NCBI RefSeq assembly: GCF_013149275.1
Contig: NZ_JABGNA010000001.1
Location: forward strand, 62,001 to 126,000
Direction of reading: 5' to 3'
Source of the DNA: Mucilaginibacter sp. SG564
Lineage (GTDB): Bacteria; Bacteroidota; Bacteroidia; Sphingobacteriales; Sphingobacteriaceae
Length of the DNA: 64,000 bases
In this document: positions 33,333-43,559 of the stretch, one piece after another
Layout: every line of letters starts with the position of its first letter
Numbering within the stretch: position 1 is the stretch's first letter
Notes under the pieces: model-generated
Seen by the model: only the letters and a program-made list of their open reading frames with translations
Database searches by the model: none
Told to the model about the DNA's origin: nothing
Position numbers and translations under genes: made by a program

Positions 33333-35792
33333 TTATAAATTAATAAATGCGGTTGGCAAGCCCGGCGATTGTACACCCACCACGCTTTTACCATTGTTTG
33401 TTTTTATACTGATCAATGCGCGGCCATTATAAGCTTGCACCTTGCGCGAACCTCTTGATGTACCCAGATCATCTATCAAGGTACCGTCGCCGCTTAGCGA
33501 AAAAGCGATCCAGTTTACAGCGTCGGGGCATGGTATGCCTTTGCTATCCTGCAATTTTACCTGTATGGTGGCCTCGCCATTTTCATCTTTTATTTTTTCA
33601 ATTACGATTTTGGCAGGTTTGCCCCATTTTTCGGTCTGGTATTGCTGACTGATCTGATCGGTAACGGTTTGCTTGCCTTTGTGAGCGATTACTTTGATAT
33701 CATTATTGCCAGCCTGTAATGGTACCATCCAACGCAAACCTGCTGCCGGGAAATCCTGGCTGTTGCGTTTTTTTACGCCATAGCTTTTACCGTTTACAAA
33801 AAGTTCGGCATTATCACAATTAGAGTATACTTTTACCATCTTTTGTTCACCTGCATCACCCCAGCGTACGGGCCAGCTGTGTCCGTAAATGTGAGCCATC
33901 GGTTTATCTGTCCAGTAAGATTGAAATACATAATAAGATTCCTTAGGCGTAAGATCACGTTCAACCACACCCTTTTGGTTCATATAGGGGATAGGGTTAT
34001 CAGGACGGATAGGGGTGGAGAAATCCTTAAATACCCAAAACGCCGAACCGGTAAGCCAAGTCATGGTTTCCTGTTCTTTCAGGTGCCAGTCGAACAAATT
34101 ACAGATATAACTTTCGCTCCAGTCGCCATCTTTGGAAGCACGGGCTGCTCCGCCGTACAGGGAAGCATCACCCAGGCGCTCATCAGTTCCTGTTCCGGCC
34201 TTGATATTGCTCAATGCTTTATCCGGGTTTTCGGAATGGCGCAGGGCATGACTATCACCACCCCATTCGGCATGGAAAAAGTGTTTTACTTTTTTAAATT
34301 CTTCTTCGGATGTGGCTTTGTATTCGGTAAATAAACCACGGTACCAGCCCGCCCAAATAGAAGGGGAGTACACATCGGGGATATCCTTGCAAAAATCACA
34401 GCGCCTGATGGTAGTTTTGCGTGAAGGATCCAGCCGATGGGCGAGATCATTTTGCGCTTTCATAAATTCCCGAATTTTTTCTTTATCAAACACCGGGAAA
34501 TCGCCTTCCCAATCGTTCTCGTTGCCCAACCCCCACAGAATAATGGCCGGGTGATTAAAATGCTGCTCAATCATGTTGGTCATCATTTGTTTGGCCTGGT
34601 TCTGATAACTCTCACCACCAAGACCGCCCCGGCACCAGGGCTCTTCTTCCCAAACCAAAATGCCCAGGCTATCGCATAAATTCAATATGGTACGGGATTG
34701 CTGATAGTGGCCAAGCCTAATGAAATTGACACCCATATCTTTCATCATCTGCATTTCGTGTCGCATCATGTCGTCGGTCATGGCCTCGGCAACACCAGCC
34801 TGATCTTCATGGCGATGCGTACCGCGGAGCAGTAGTCGTTTTCCATTCAGGTAAAACGGCCCGTTGTCGGCAAATTCAAAATTGCGGAAACCTATTTTTT
34901 CGGTTTGTACATCAACATGCTCGCCCGTTTTTACAGATACTTCAACCGTATACAGAGCAGGATCAGCAGGCGACCATAACTTTGGTTTTTTTATCTGAAA
35001 TGAACCAATCGAAACATCACCGGTTAAACTGTTAAGCTGAAAAGTTTTGCTGGTAACAACTTTGCCCTGCGGATCCATCAATTTGATCAAACAATCAGCA
35101 GTAGAGCTATTGCCTGGGTTATAAAACCGTGCTTTAATCTGTAGCTCACCCATTTTACCTTCTTTATTGGTTTGTGCCGAAGCGAATATCTTATCCAATG
35201 AAACAGCAGGAGTGTAAACCAGGTTCAGGTAACGGTACAAACCCCCATAAACGTTAAAATCAGACAATTGTGAAGGAATAGTTTCCAGGTCACGAGAGTT
35301 GTCACACCTGATCTCCACCGGGATACGGCCTTTAAATCTTTTTTGATAGACATCTGTTTTCTTAAAATCTTCTATGGCCTGGGTTATATCTACGGTCCAC
35401 TCATCGTAGCCGCCTAAGTGAGCGCCTACTTTGGTGGTGTATACATATACCTCGGTTTTTTGCCCGGCACCTTCAAAATGGAGTAGAGTGCGGCCGTTGG
35501 TATATGGATTTTTGATATCCAACTGGGTGCGGTACCAACCCGGGCCCTGGTAATAATTTACATCCGGATCAACTGCGTCGCGGGCATTGAAGCAATGAGG
35601 CAGAGTCACCTTTTGCCAAACCGGGACACTTTCGGGGTTACCGGGAGTAACTGGTCGCACAGCTTCCCATACGCCGCCGATGTCCTGCTTTAAAAATTCC
35701 CAATTGCCGGTAAGCCTTGTTTTTTGCTGGGCATAACTCAACTGGCTAAACGCTGAAAGAAGGGTTAGGAAGAATAATACGGATCTTTTCAT
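33333..35792 (-). CDS. Glycoside hydrolase family 2 protein
   Basis: This 819-residue exported GH2 enzyme has a signal peptide ending near residue 21 (SYAQQ), an N-terminal jelly-roll sugar-binding domain (about 25-195), an immunoglobulin-like domain (about 200-300) and a TIM barrel (about 305-610). The acid/base is E425 in GLGNEND and the nucleophile probably E509 in FHAEWGGD. C-terminal beta domains follow. GH2 covers beta-galactosidases, beta-glucuronidases and beta-mannosidases; the locus context with uronide lyases and GH88 makes beta-galactosidase or beta-glucuronidase likely. It lies 3 bases from the neighbouring lyase gene. Confidence 0.93.
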   Translation of the reverse strand: MKRSVLFFLTLLSAFSQLSYAQQKTRLTGNWEFLKQDIGGVWEAVRPVTPGNPESVPVWQKVTLPHCFNARDAVDPDVNYYQGPGWYRTQLDIKNPYTNGRTLLHFEGAGQKTEVYVYTTKVGAHLGGYDEWTVDITQAIEDFKKTDVYQKRFKGRIPVEIRCDNSRDLETIPSQLSDFNVYGGLYRYLNLVYTPAVSLDKIFASAQTNKEGKMGELQIKARFYNPGNSSTADCLIKLMDPQGKVVTSKTFQLNSLTGDVSIGSFQIKKPKLWSPADPALYTVEVSVKTGEHVDVQTEKIGFRNFEFADNGPFYLNGKRLLLRGTHRHEDQAGVAEAMTDDMMRHEMQMMKDMGVNFIRLGHYQQSRTILNLCDSLGILVWEEEPWCRGGLGGESYQNQAKQMMTNMIEQHFNHPAIILWGLGNENDWEGDFPVFDKEKIREFMKAQNDLAHRLDPSRKTTIRRCDFCKDIPDVYSPSIWAGWYRGLFTEYKATSEEEFKKVKHFFHAEWGGDSHALRHSENPDKALSNIKAGTGTDERLGDASLYGGAARASKDGDWSESYICNLFDWHLKEQETMTWLTGSAFWVFKDFSTPIRPDNPIPYMNQKGVVERDLTPKESYYVFQSYWTDKPMAHIYGHSWPVRWGDAGEQKMVKVYSNCDNAELFVNGKSYGVKKRNSQDFPAAGLRWMVPLQAGNNDIKVIAHKGKQTVTDQISQQYQTEKWGKPAKIVIEKIKDENGEATIQVKLQDSKGIPCPDAVNWIAFSLSGDGTLIDDLGTSRGSRKVQAYNGRALISIKTNNGKSVVGVQSPGLPTAFINL

Positions 35793-35808
35793 AAGTATAT
35801 AAAACCTG

Positions 35809-37005
35809 CTAATTGATATCGTTTAAGCGACTTTTTAGCGGATGCTCTTTTAAGTATTGTTTGAGGTTATCGTCTGGATAAACAGCGGCTGCGGCATGAA
35901 CAATGCGTGTAAACGTACCGTAGGTAAAAGGTTCAATTTGCTCATGAGTCCATGCTTTTTGCTTCAACGCGTACGGCATGAGCCAATTGATAGCCGTTTT
36001 AATGCCTTTGCCATCGATGGTTTGCTCATGCCAGAGATCAACATTCACTAATGTTGCCATTTTAGCCAGGCGGCACCAGCCCCAAAGGTTCATATTGGCA
36101 TAACCCCATGATTTGGTGCGGATAAGTTCCAGCGGCATAGCGCCATCAGGTGTAAATTGCTGATCGATCCTGGCGATGGTGGTTTGTTGCAGGGTTTGTT
36201 TGGCTAAAGCCGGGTTACCGGTAAATAAAGCAAAATCAACCACCTGTAGGTCGTAATAGGTACCATGGTTATTGATCTGGCTATGTTCCGATTTACCGTT
36301 TTTGCTGGTTACCAGCCAGTTCAGGTATTGCTTATACCATTGTTTTATACCACTGATCAAACTGTTGTCGATGTTTTTGCTTGATTGCAGCAAAGTGAGC
36401 ATATCAGGTATAACGGTTAAACCCGTAGTTTCAATAATGCCAATACCCCGGCCGTCATTAAGCCCTGGAATATATTGCGCGTAGTTTAAATTAGGGTTCA
36501 TCCGGGTAGCCGGATCGATGAACCAAACTTGTAGTAAAGTTTTAACTTTCTGTGTATATTTTTCGTTGCCTGTAAAGTACCAGGCCAGCGTGAGTTGTTC
36601 TACGCTATTGCATAAGTTGCCCATCTGACTTCCATCATGCAATAAATAAATTTCGGGATTTCGCCGGCCATCTCTGCGGATGTAGGGCTTGCTATCTTTT
36701 TTAGTAGAGTCGGGCCACCAGTAGGGCGCCTGACTTACATAGTCGTGCTTATCGTTACTTGGAGCGAGTTTTGTTTTGTGAAATGTTACTGAATAGGGGG
36801 CTGCACTCAGCAGGGTATCGGCGCGGGCGATCAGGTTGTTTACCTGTGCCGCCATGGCTGTGTCTTTATTTTGGTACTGTTGTTTACATTGCTCAATGGC
36901 TTGTTCATCAAGCAGTATAAAAACAGTTTTACCGGCCTTGCGTTGTGCAAAGCCGGTAAAATATAGGGGTATTAACAGAAATAGGGTAATATATCTGTAT
37001 GTCAT
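35809..37005 (-). CDS. Alginate lyase family protein (PF05426), copy 2
   Basis: This 398-residue exported protein has a signal peptide ending near residue 20 (FTGFAQ). It shares the lyase blocks of the copy at 32154: KHDYVSQAPYWWPDS, RMNPNLNYAQ (169-178), GRGIGIIETTG and NNHGTYY (245-251), as well as MPLELIRTKSWGYANMNL near the end. The two copies are divergent enough to suggest different cleavage preference or subsite requirements. It stands between GH2 and SusD in one minus-strand operon. Confidence 0.88.
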   Translation of the reverse strand: MTYRYITLFLLIPLYFTGFAQRKAGKTVFILLDEQAIEQCKQQYQNKDTAMAAQVNNLIARADTLLSAAPYSVTFHKTKLAPSNDKHDYVSQAPYWWPDSTKKDSKPYIRRDGRRNPEIYLLHDGSQMGNLCNSVEQLTLAWYFTGNEKYTQKVKTLLQVWFIDPATRMNPNLNYAQYIPGLNDGRGIGIIETTGLTVIPDMLTLLQSSKNIDNSLISGIKQWYKQYLNWLVTSKNGKSEHSQINNHGTYYDLQVVDFALFTGNPALAKQTLQQTTIARIDQQFTPDGAMPLELIRTKSWGYANMNLWGWCRLAKMATLVNVDLWHEQTIDGKGIKTAINWLMPYALKQKAWTHEQIEPFTYGTFTRIVHAAAAVYPDDNLKQYLKEHPLKSRLNDIN

Positions 37006-37011
37006 GATGGG

Positions 37012-38469
37012 TTAATAACCAGGATTTTGTTTCAGGTTTTTATTTACGTCAAGTTCAGGTTGCGGTAAGGGTAACAGTAATTGGAAGTCCTGGGCCGTAA
37101 ATCCGTTTACTTGTTGCTCTACTTGTTTAAACCTGCCCAGGCGGATCAGATCCCAGCGACGATGTCCTTCAATACACAATTCACGGGCACGGTCTTTAAC
37201 CAATGTATCTATAAAAGCCGATGGTGTAGGGGTGTTGGTAAGATCTAAATGGGAGGCGTTTAAGCCAGCTCTGTCACGTACGGTATTCATGCCATTAAAC
37301 TTGGCCGGATCACTTGGATTAAGGTTATTCATTGCTTCAGATTGCATCAACAATACATCAGCATAGCGTAATACAAGCCAGTTTACGCGCGAGTTATTGG
37401 AGTTTAATACCCACTGCGGATCACGGAACTTGCTGATATAGAAAGGCACAGAGGATACTACGCCTTTGGCATCAACAACGGTATTTGATATATTCCAGGC
37501 CTTTCTTTTATCGGCGCCAAAATAAATCTGGTTGGCCATATATGGATTGGCAAGGAATGATCCGGACCCGTTTTTAGGCGTAAACATACGTACAATGATG
37601 TTTTGAGTAGTGGTATTGTTATTACCAAACTGCACATCAAAAATATGTTCGGTTTGCTGTGGGAAATATTTAAGATCGCAATTAAATACATCGCTGTAAT
37701 TAGGCATCAGTTTATAAATACCTGAGTTAATCACTTTATTGCAGGCATTAAGCGCGTTCTGGTTATCGGCCGGATCTGCAAATGTGGTGCTGGCCCTTTG
37801 TAAATAAACCCTGGCCAGCATAGCTGAGGCTGCGCCTGATGATACCATACCTTTGTTGGCTGCCGCTATCTTATCCTCGGTTAAACAATTAGTTTCTGCA
37901 AATTGTAAATCGGATACCACCTGCGCGTATATTTTATTGGCAGCGGTTCTTGATGGAGAAAAATCTGGGTCATCTTTACTGGTAATAGGATGAGTGATCA
38001 ATGGCACATCGCCAAAGCTGCGCACCAGGTCAAAATAGGCCAGTCCGCGTAAAAAATAGGCGTTTCCTAATAAATTGTTCTTGGCTGCAGCATCCATACT
38101 GATCTTGGGTACGTTTGCAATAATATCGTTAGCCCTGCTAATCAGTTTATAACTATTTACCCACCAATTATTGATCTCAATATTTTGAGCCGTATAGGTT
38201 AGTTTATACATGTCAATACGTTCCTGGTTTTGGGTAAGCAGGGGCACAAGGCCATCGCCCGATAGCTCGCCCATGATATAAACCGTACGCTGATAGTACG
38301 CTTGCGGTTGCAGTTGACTCAAGGCCCCAACTACTGCTGATTGTGCATCGGCGGCATTAAGGTAAAAGTTTTGATCGGTTAAAATGCCAACAGGTTTTTC
38401 TTCCAGGAGCTTTTTGCAGGAAGACAATCCTAAACCTGCCAAAGCACATAGTATATATATCTTTTTCAT
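37012..38469 (-). CDS. SusD/RagB family nutrient-binding lipoprotein
   Basis: This 485-residue surface lipoprotein has lipobox GLSSC (Cys near residue 18) followed by KKLLEEKPVG. The NFYLNAADAQSAVVGALSQL N-terminal helix region, TPR-like helices and the C-terminal GHRRWDLIRLGR and LPLPQPELDVNKN motifs are typical SusD features. Encoded 25 bases after SusC on the minus strand, it should bind the oligosaccharide imported by this pair. Confidence 0.95.
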   Translation of the reverse strand: MKKIYILCALAGLGLSSCKKLLEEKPVGILTDQNFYLNAADAQSAVVGALSQLQPQAYYQRTVYIMGELSGDGLVPLLTQNQERIDMYKLTYTAQNIEINNWWVNSYKLISRANDIIANVPKISMDAAAKNNLLGNAYFLRGLAYFDLVRSFGDVPLITHPITSKDDPDFSPSRTAANKIYAQVVSDLQFAETNCLTEDKIAAANKGMVSSGAASAMLARVYLQRASTTFADPADNQNALNACNKVINSGIYKLMPNYSDVFNCDLKYFPQQTEHIFDVQFGNNNTTTQNIIVRMFTPKNGSGSFLANPYMANQIYFGADKRKAWNISNTVVDAKGVVSSVPFYISKFRDPQWVLNSNNSRVNWLVLRYADVLLMQSEAMNNLNPSDPAKFNGMNTVRDRAGLNASHLDLTNTPTPSAFIDTLVKDRARELCIEGHRRWDLIRLGRFKQVEQQVNGFTAQDFQLLLPLPQPELDVNKNLKQNPGY

Positions 38470-38494
38470 CGTTATCGTTATTTAGAGTTATGGT

Positions 38495-41400
38495 TTATAA
38501 ACCCAATTTTAATCCCATAGTGTATGTTTTAACATTTGGATACGGATTATAATCGGTACCCAAAGAAGTATAGTTGCCGCTTGCTGTATCATAAGTATTT
38601 ACCTCCGGATCATACCCGGTATACTTGGTAATGGTGAACAAGTTTTGACCGGTTACATATATAGATGCCGATTTAAATACTTTGCTCCATTTTGGTAATG
38701 GCAGATTATAAGTAAGGGTGATGGTTTTAAATCTCAGGTAGCTGCCGCTTTCCAATATATCGCTGGTAGGGCCAAGGCTGCGGCGTAAGGTACTGCCCAC
38801 GCTTGGTAACGTATTGTCAGAACCAGGCATGCCAAAGCTGCGGGTTAATACATGTGCCAGCTTATTATCGTTAAGCGTACCGTTTTCACCCTCGATCAGG
38901 TTTTCATTCATGATCTGGTTACCATAAACGCCTTGTATCAATACAAACAGGTTAAATGGACCTACCGTTAAATTATTGTTAAAGCCATAGGTGAATTTTG
39001 GCAGGGCCTGGCCGATAATGGTACGGTCAGACGCGTTGATCACGTGATCGCCATTGAGGTCTTTATAACGTGGATCGCCCGGATTAACTGCATTGGTGAT
39101 GCCGCTTGCTGCAATTTGTTGTTGCGATTGCCATATACCATCATACACATAGCCATAAAATGATCCGATAGGTTTGCCAACCTGTAATATGGCTGAGTTT
39201 TGACCACCAGGGTATAAGCTTGAACTTACGTTACCGGTTAACACATTTTGAGATCCGCCCAGGTCTAGTATTTTGTTAATATTTCTGGAAAAATTTAACC
39301 CTGTTGACCATTTTACAAGTGGACTGCTGATGTTGATGGTATTTACAGCCAGCTCAATACCGCGGTTGCTTATACCGCCAAGATTGTCTTGTATTGTTGA
39401 AAATCCGGTTGTTGAAGGGGCAGGACGGGCAAATAACAATTTGGTTGTTTTTTTATCATAAACATCGGCGTTAAAGGTGATACGGTTGTTGAATAAACCG
39501 AGATCAAGCCCCAGGTTGTATGAGCGGGTTTGTTCCCATTGTAAGTTAGCATTAGGTATATTACCCGGTGAAAAGCCTACAATACGAGCCCCATTAAGCA
39601 TATATGTATTTAATGAGTACTGCTTATTGGGCGAATAAACAGGTATATTGGCATTACCCACTATACCGTACCCTAAACGAAGTTTCAGATCGCTGATTTC
39701 CTTTATATTTTTTATAAAGTCTTCACTTCCAGCTCTCCATGCCAGTGCAGCTGACGGGAATGTACCCCACTGATTATTTGCACCCAATGCCGAAGAACCG
39801 TCTCTGCGAACAGAAACTGTTAATAAATATTTATCCATCAGGCTATAGTTAATACGGCCGATAAAGGAGGCTAATTTGCGCCCGTTACCGCTTGATGAAA
39901 CAGTTGCACTTGAACCGGCACCCAGGCCATCAGTTCCCAGGTTATTGGTGGTTAATCCGGTTGCTGTAGCCGAATTTGTTCTGAAATAAAACTTTTGATA
40001 GGTGAAGCCTGCTAAAGCGGTAATACTATGTATTTTATTTATGGTGGTATTGTAAGTAACGGTGTTTTCATTTAACCAGTTAAGGTTAGTTGGCGTGATG
40101 ATCTGCGCATAGCCACCGCCAAGGTTTGTGCCAAGGTAAGTAGTGCTCGGCCGGAATATCTTTTCCTTCTCAAAGCGGTCGTCAGTACCAAAGCTTGTCC
40201 TGAACTTTAAGTTTTTTAATATATCATACTCCGCATAAGTATTAACAAATAAGCGTAGCGCATTATCAATATCTGTGTTTAAAGTAGCCGCGGCTATGGG
40301 GTTACCTACCGGATTGGTATAGCCGAGAGGCCCGTTTTGGAAGGTAAACTGTCCTTGAGCATCATAAACCGGAATGGTAGGGCTTATACGCAAGGCATCA
40401 AGCAGCGTACCGCCATTGGAGCCACCGCTGGTGTTTACGTTGGCCAGGTTTTGCTGATCAAAGGAGGTTTGGGAGTTTATACCAAACCGTACTTTTTTAC
40501 TGATATCATGTGTGAAGTTAAAACGTAGTGTACCGCGTTTATAGCCCGAATTTATAATGATACCCTGTTGGTTGAAATAGCTAAAACTAACCAGGTATTT
40601 GGTTAAATCAGTACCGCCATTGATAGATACGTTGGCGTTGGTGATTGGGGCTGTTCTGAATAATTCCTTCTGCCAGTTAGTACCTTCACCTAAAGCATTT
40701 ATTTGGCCGGTAGTAAAGGGTAGCGGTGTTGGTGTTTTTGAACTTCTGTTCAGGAAAGAGGTTACAGAATCAAGATAGGTGGCAAACTGAGTGGCGTTCA
40801 TCATATCCAGCATTTTTCCTACTCTTTGTACCCCTGAGTACACATCGGCCGAAACATTGCTTTGGCCGGCTTTACCTGTTTTTGTAGTAATGATAACAAC
40901 ACCATTTGAACCACGGTTACCGTAAATTGCAGCGGCCGATGCATCTTTTAATACATCCATGGTGGCAATGTCATTGGGGTTAAGAGCTGTTATATCGGCA
41001 CCAGCGTAACCATCAACTACATATAGTGGTTCGCTGCTGTTACTAATGGAGTTTGTACCCCTGATACGTATACTGAAGCTTGCACCTGGTTGTGAATTAG
41101 TTTGTGTAACCTGAACCCCGCTAACCTGGCCTTGCAATAACTGAGCTGTACCAAATACGGGTGTTTTGTCGACATTACCTAAGTTTGCCGATGATACAGA
41201 ACCTGTAACATCGCGTTTCTTTTGGCTTCCATAGCCCACTACAACCACCTCATTGAGATCTTTGGAGCCGTTTACCAATTTTACATCTATGGTAGTACGG
41301 CCGCTAACCGCAATCTCCTGGGTAGCATAACCAATCGTTGTAAATATCAAAACAGCATTATTATCTGGTACTGTTATAGCGTATTTACCATTAATATCTG

Positions 41401-41656
41401 TAGTAGTACCTGCTTTGGTGCCTTTTACGCGTATGCTTGCACCTGGAAGCGGCTGTCCTTTCTCGTCTACAACACGACCGGTTATTTTTATGTCAGCCGT
41501 GTTTTTTAAGCTACCGGCTGATTTATTAGTTTTTATTGGCGCAGCACCAGGTTTAGCGCCAACGCTTGCAAAAGCACTGGTTAGCAAAAAACAAGTAAAT
41601 GCTAATTGCAGTAATGTGCTTCTGAATACGCTAAAAAATAAAGCTTTTCTCTTCAT
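38495..41656 (-). CDS. SusC/RagA TonB-linked outer membrane protein (LacI-controlled locus)
   Basis: This 1053-residue outer-membrane importer has a signal region up to about residue 33, a carboxypeptidase-regulatory-like domain (about 54-135; VDEKGQPLPGASIRVKGTKAG), the VVVGYGSQKKRDVTGSV segment, a plug domain and a 22-strand-type barrel. No STN domain is present, consistent with control by LacI rather than sigma/FecR. It is the first gene of the minus-strand block susC-susD-lyase-GH2-lyase, preceded by a 581-bp spacer with an operator-like site. Confidence 0.96.
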   Translation of the reverse strand: MKRKALFFSVFRSTLLQLAFTCFLLTSAFASVGAKPGAAPIKTNKSAGSLKNTADIKITGRVVDEKGQPLPGASIRVKGTKAGTTTDINGKYAITVPDNNAVLIFTTIGYATQEIAVSGRTTIDVKLVNGSKDLNEVVVVGYGSQKKRDVTGSVSSANLGNVDKTPVFGTAQLLQGQVSGVQVTQTNSQPGASFSIRIRGTNSISNSSEPLYVVDGYAGADITALNPNDIATMDVLKDASAAAIYGNRGSNGVVIITTKTGKAGQSNVSADVYSGVQRVGKMLDMMNATQFATYLDSVTSFLNRSSKTPTPLPFTTGQINALGEGTNWQKELFRTAPITNANVSINGGTDLTKYLVSFSYFNQQGIIINSGYKRGTLRFNFTHDISKKVRFGINSQTSFDQQNLANVNTSGGSNGGTLLDALRISPTIPVYDAQGQFTFQNGPLGYTNPVGNPIAAATLNTDIDNALRLFVNTYAEYDILKNLKFRTSFGTDDRFEKEKIFRPSTTYLGTNLGGGYAQIITPTNLNWLNENTVTYNTTINKIHSITALAGFTYQKFYFRTNSATATGLTTNNLGTDGLGAGSSATVSSSGNGRKLASFIGRINYSLMDKYLLTVSVRRDGSSALGANNQWGTFPSAALAWRAGSEDFIKNIKEISDLKLRLGYGIVGNANIPVYSPNKQYSLNTYMLNGARIVGFSPGNIPNANLQWEQTRSYNLGLDLGLFNNRITFNADVYDKKTTKLLFARPAPSTTGFSTIQDNLGGISNRGIELAVNTINISSPLVKWSTGLNFSRNINKILDLGGSQNVLTGNVSSSLYPGGQNSAILQVGKPIGSFYGYVYDGIWQSQQQIAASGITNAVNPGDPRYKDLNGDHVINASDRTIIGQALPKFTYGFNNNLTVGPFNLFVLIQGVYGNQIMNENLIEGENGTLNDNKLAHVLTRSFGMPGSDNTLPSVGSTLRRSLGPTSDILESGSYLRFKTITLTYNLPLPKWSKVFKSASIYVTGQNLFTITKYTGYDPEVNTYDTASGNYTSLGTDYNPYPNVKTYTMGLKLGL

Positions 41657-42237
41657 ATTCTTTGTTTATTGTATTAACTAGGTTTAAAAAATTGGCAATA
41701 GGATCCCTGTACAACTTTCGTTGCTTAATTTTTTTAAGGAAACCTTGATGAGGGGGATAGGGTGTCTGTTTCCAGACGGGTTTTGTCTGTTATTCTTCCA
41801 TATTCACTTTTATTTTAGTAAGCACTGGTTTTATTGGTTTTTAGGTGGTTTTTAATACGTTTTATTACACTGTCAATAAATTTCATGACCGTACGCAGCT
41901 GTTCTGTCATTAACGCAAATGAGCATTGGTTACACTTACTATGTTTGATGATTGATCAATAGCATTTACAAAATATGAAGGTACAACCAAATACATACAG
42001 CAAACTTTAATAATTAATACAGGGGTTTATAAATGGGTGACAGCCTTATTCAGGCAGATGGCACATATCAAAAGTACCTACATTTGATACGGTGTTTTAC
42101 ACTTTGCCTCAATTTTATTTACGCAATCGTTTTCGAAAAAACAGGTAATGTAAAATTATCCTTACACTAAGGTGTATTTCAGCAAGGTGAATTGCTGTTT
42201 AAAATAGCCTGGCCGCTTTTGGAAATTACAAAACAGG
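41657..42237. other. 581-bp spacer between susC and lacI
   Basis: No ORF is supported. The spacer holds an operator-like site at 42118-42135 and, on the minus strand, a -7-like TACTTTTG (42069-42076) without a convincing -33 element, which would give a long untranslated leader for susC. A weak dyad TACAC/GTGTA at 42163-42176 may belong to the end of the lacI transcript. Confidence 0.4.
42118..42135 (-). promoter_or_regulatory. Putative LacI-family operator upstream of susC
   Basis: On the minus strand the site reads CGAAAACGATTGCGTAAA. It matches the site at 43424-43439 at 14 of 16 aligned positions (CAAACGTTTGCGTAAA), with the central CG step usual for LacI-family operators. It lies just upstream of the -7-like element of the susC block. 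Confidence 0.5.
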
Positions 42238-43275
42238 TTATTTGTGTTTGCTTGCAGATGAGCTTCTTATGAATAGCTCGGTAGGCAATATCACATTTTC
42301 AAATTCGGTAACAGGGCGTTTGCTGTTGATGATACTCAGTAACATTTCGGTTGCCTTTCGGCCAATTTCAAAAGCTGGCTGATGCACCGATGTAAGTGAA
42401 GGGTTTAATACATCGGCCAGCACGGTATTAGAAAAACCAACTAACGCCACATCTTGTGGTATCCTGATGTTTTTTCTGTGCAACAAGGTCATGGTAGATG
42501 TAGTGATGCGATCGGAGGCCGTCAGGATGGCGTCGGGACGCGGTTCTGACGCTAATAATTCATCAACAGCTTGTTCTAACTCATCCAGGTTAAGGCCGCC
42601 ATGAAGACAGTATTTAATGTATCGTTCCTTTACTTCGATACCTCTTTCTACAAGGGCGTTTACATAGCCTTCCAATCGCTGTTTGGTAACGGACGAAGTA
42701 ACAGAACTGGTGATATGCGCAATATTTTTATAACCCGAATCGAGCAGATGTGTAGTAGCCTGATAGGCGCCGCCCAAATTATCAACTATTACTTTGTGTG
42801 TTTCTATTTCGGTGCTAACCCGGTCAAAAAAAACAATCGGCAAGCCTTGCTGCTGTAGCCTCCGGAGATGTTCAACATCGGCAGTTTCGGTAGCAATGGA
42901 AATTAGCAGGCCGTCAATTGCCCTATGGATAAGGTGCCCAACATTTTGTACTTCCAGGTCATAGGATTCATGACTTTGGGTAATGATCACATTATAACCC
43001 TGACTGTAAGCTTCGGATTCCATGCCATTAATAACCTGTGAAAAAAACTGGTTGTCGATACTGGAAACTACGATACCGATGGATTTGCTATGCCCTTTTT
43101 TAAGACTCTGGGCCATAGGATTGGGACGGTAATTGTGTTTTTGAGCAAACTCCATGACGAGTTTTTTGGTTTTCTCGCTGATCTCGTAGCTGTCTCTCAG
43201 TGCTTTAGAAACCGTAGACACAGATAGGTGTAATTCCCTAGCAATATCCCTTATAGTAATAGCGTCAAAATTCAT
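42238..43275 (-). CDS. LacI family transcriptional regulator
   Basis: This 345-residue regulator has an N-terminal LacI helix-turn-helix (ITIRDIARELHLSVSTVSKA, about 6-25) and hinge (NYRPNPMAQSLKKG) and a periplasmic-binding-protein-like sensor domain (about 60-335; SIGIVVSSIDNQFFSQVING). It lies between the two divergent catabolic blocks, so it is the likely local regulator, responding to a sugar or uronide derived from the substrate. Similar sequence sites at 42118 and 43424 are candidate operators; the latter is in its own upstream region and suggests autoregulation. Confidence 0.95.
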   Translation of the reverse strand: MNFDAITIRDIARELHLSVSTVSKALRDSYEISEKTKKLVMEFAQKHNYRPNPMAQSLKKGHSKSIGIVVSSIDNQFFSQVINGMESEAYSQGYNVIITQSHESYDLEVQNVGHLIHRAIDGLLISIATETADVEHLRRLQQQGLPIVFFDRVSTEIETHKVIVDNLGGAYQATTHLLDSGYKNIAHITSSVTSSVTKQRLEGYVNALVERGIEVKERYIKYCLHGGLNLDELEQAVDELLASEPRPDAILTASDRITTSTMTLLHRKNIRIPQDVALVGFSNTVLADVLNPSLTSVHQPAFEIGRKATEMLLSIINSKRPVTEFENVILPTELFIRSSSASKHK

Positions 43276-43423
43276 AATTGGCTCTCTCCCGGCGACTCAA
43301 CAAGTATATGAGTATTTTCTTAAAATTAGATAAAAACATCGACTAAACAGCATTTTTACACTCGCTTTCTCTAAAAAAATGTGATCAAAAATGAGTTGAA
43401 GCTCTGCTTGCATAGCGTCAACT

Positions 43424-43440
43424 CAAACGTTTGCGTAAAA
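43424..43440. promoter_or_regulatory. Putative LacI-family operator between lacI and GH88
   Basis: CAAACGTTTG is a perfect palindrome with central CG, extended as ACTCAAACGTTTGCGT with one mismatch. It lies 149 bp upstream of lacI and 120 bp upstream of the GH88 gene, in the divergent spacer, and could control both. Confidence 0.6.
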
Positions 43441-43559
43441 ATTAACCAGCCATGCTTTTATTTTGGCGGGAATACGTCGTAATATTGGCCTCATCATCAG
43501 TGTCTTTTACCCCCTGAATTGAGGACGAACCAAGCTGATCATAAACTTTTATAAAACCC

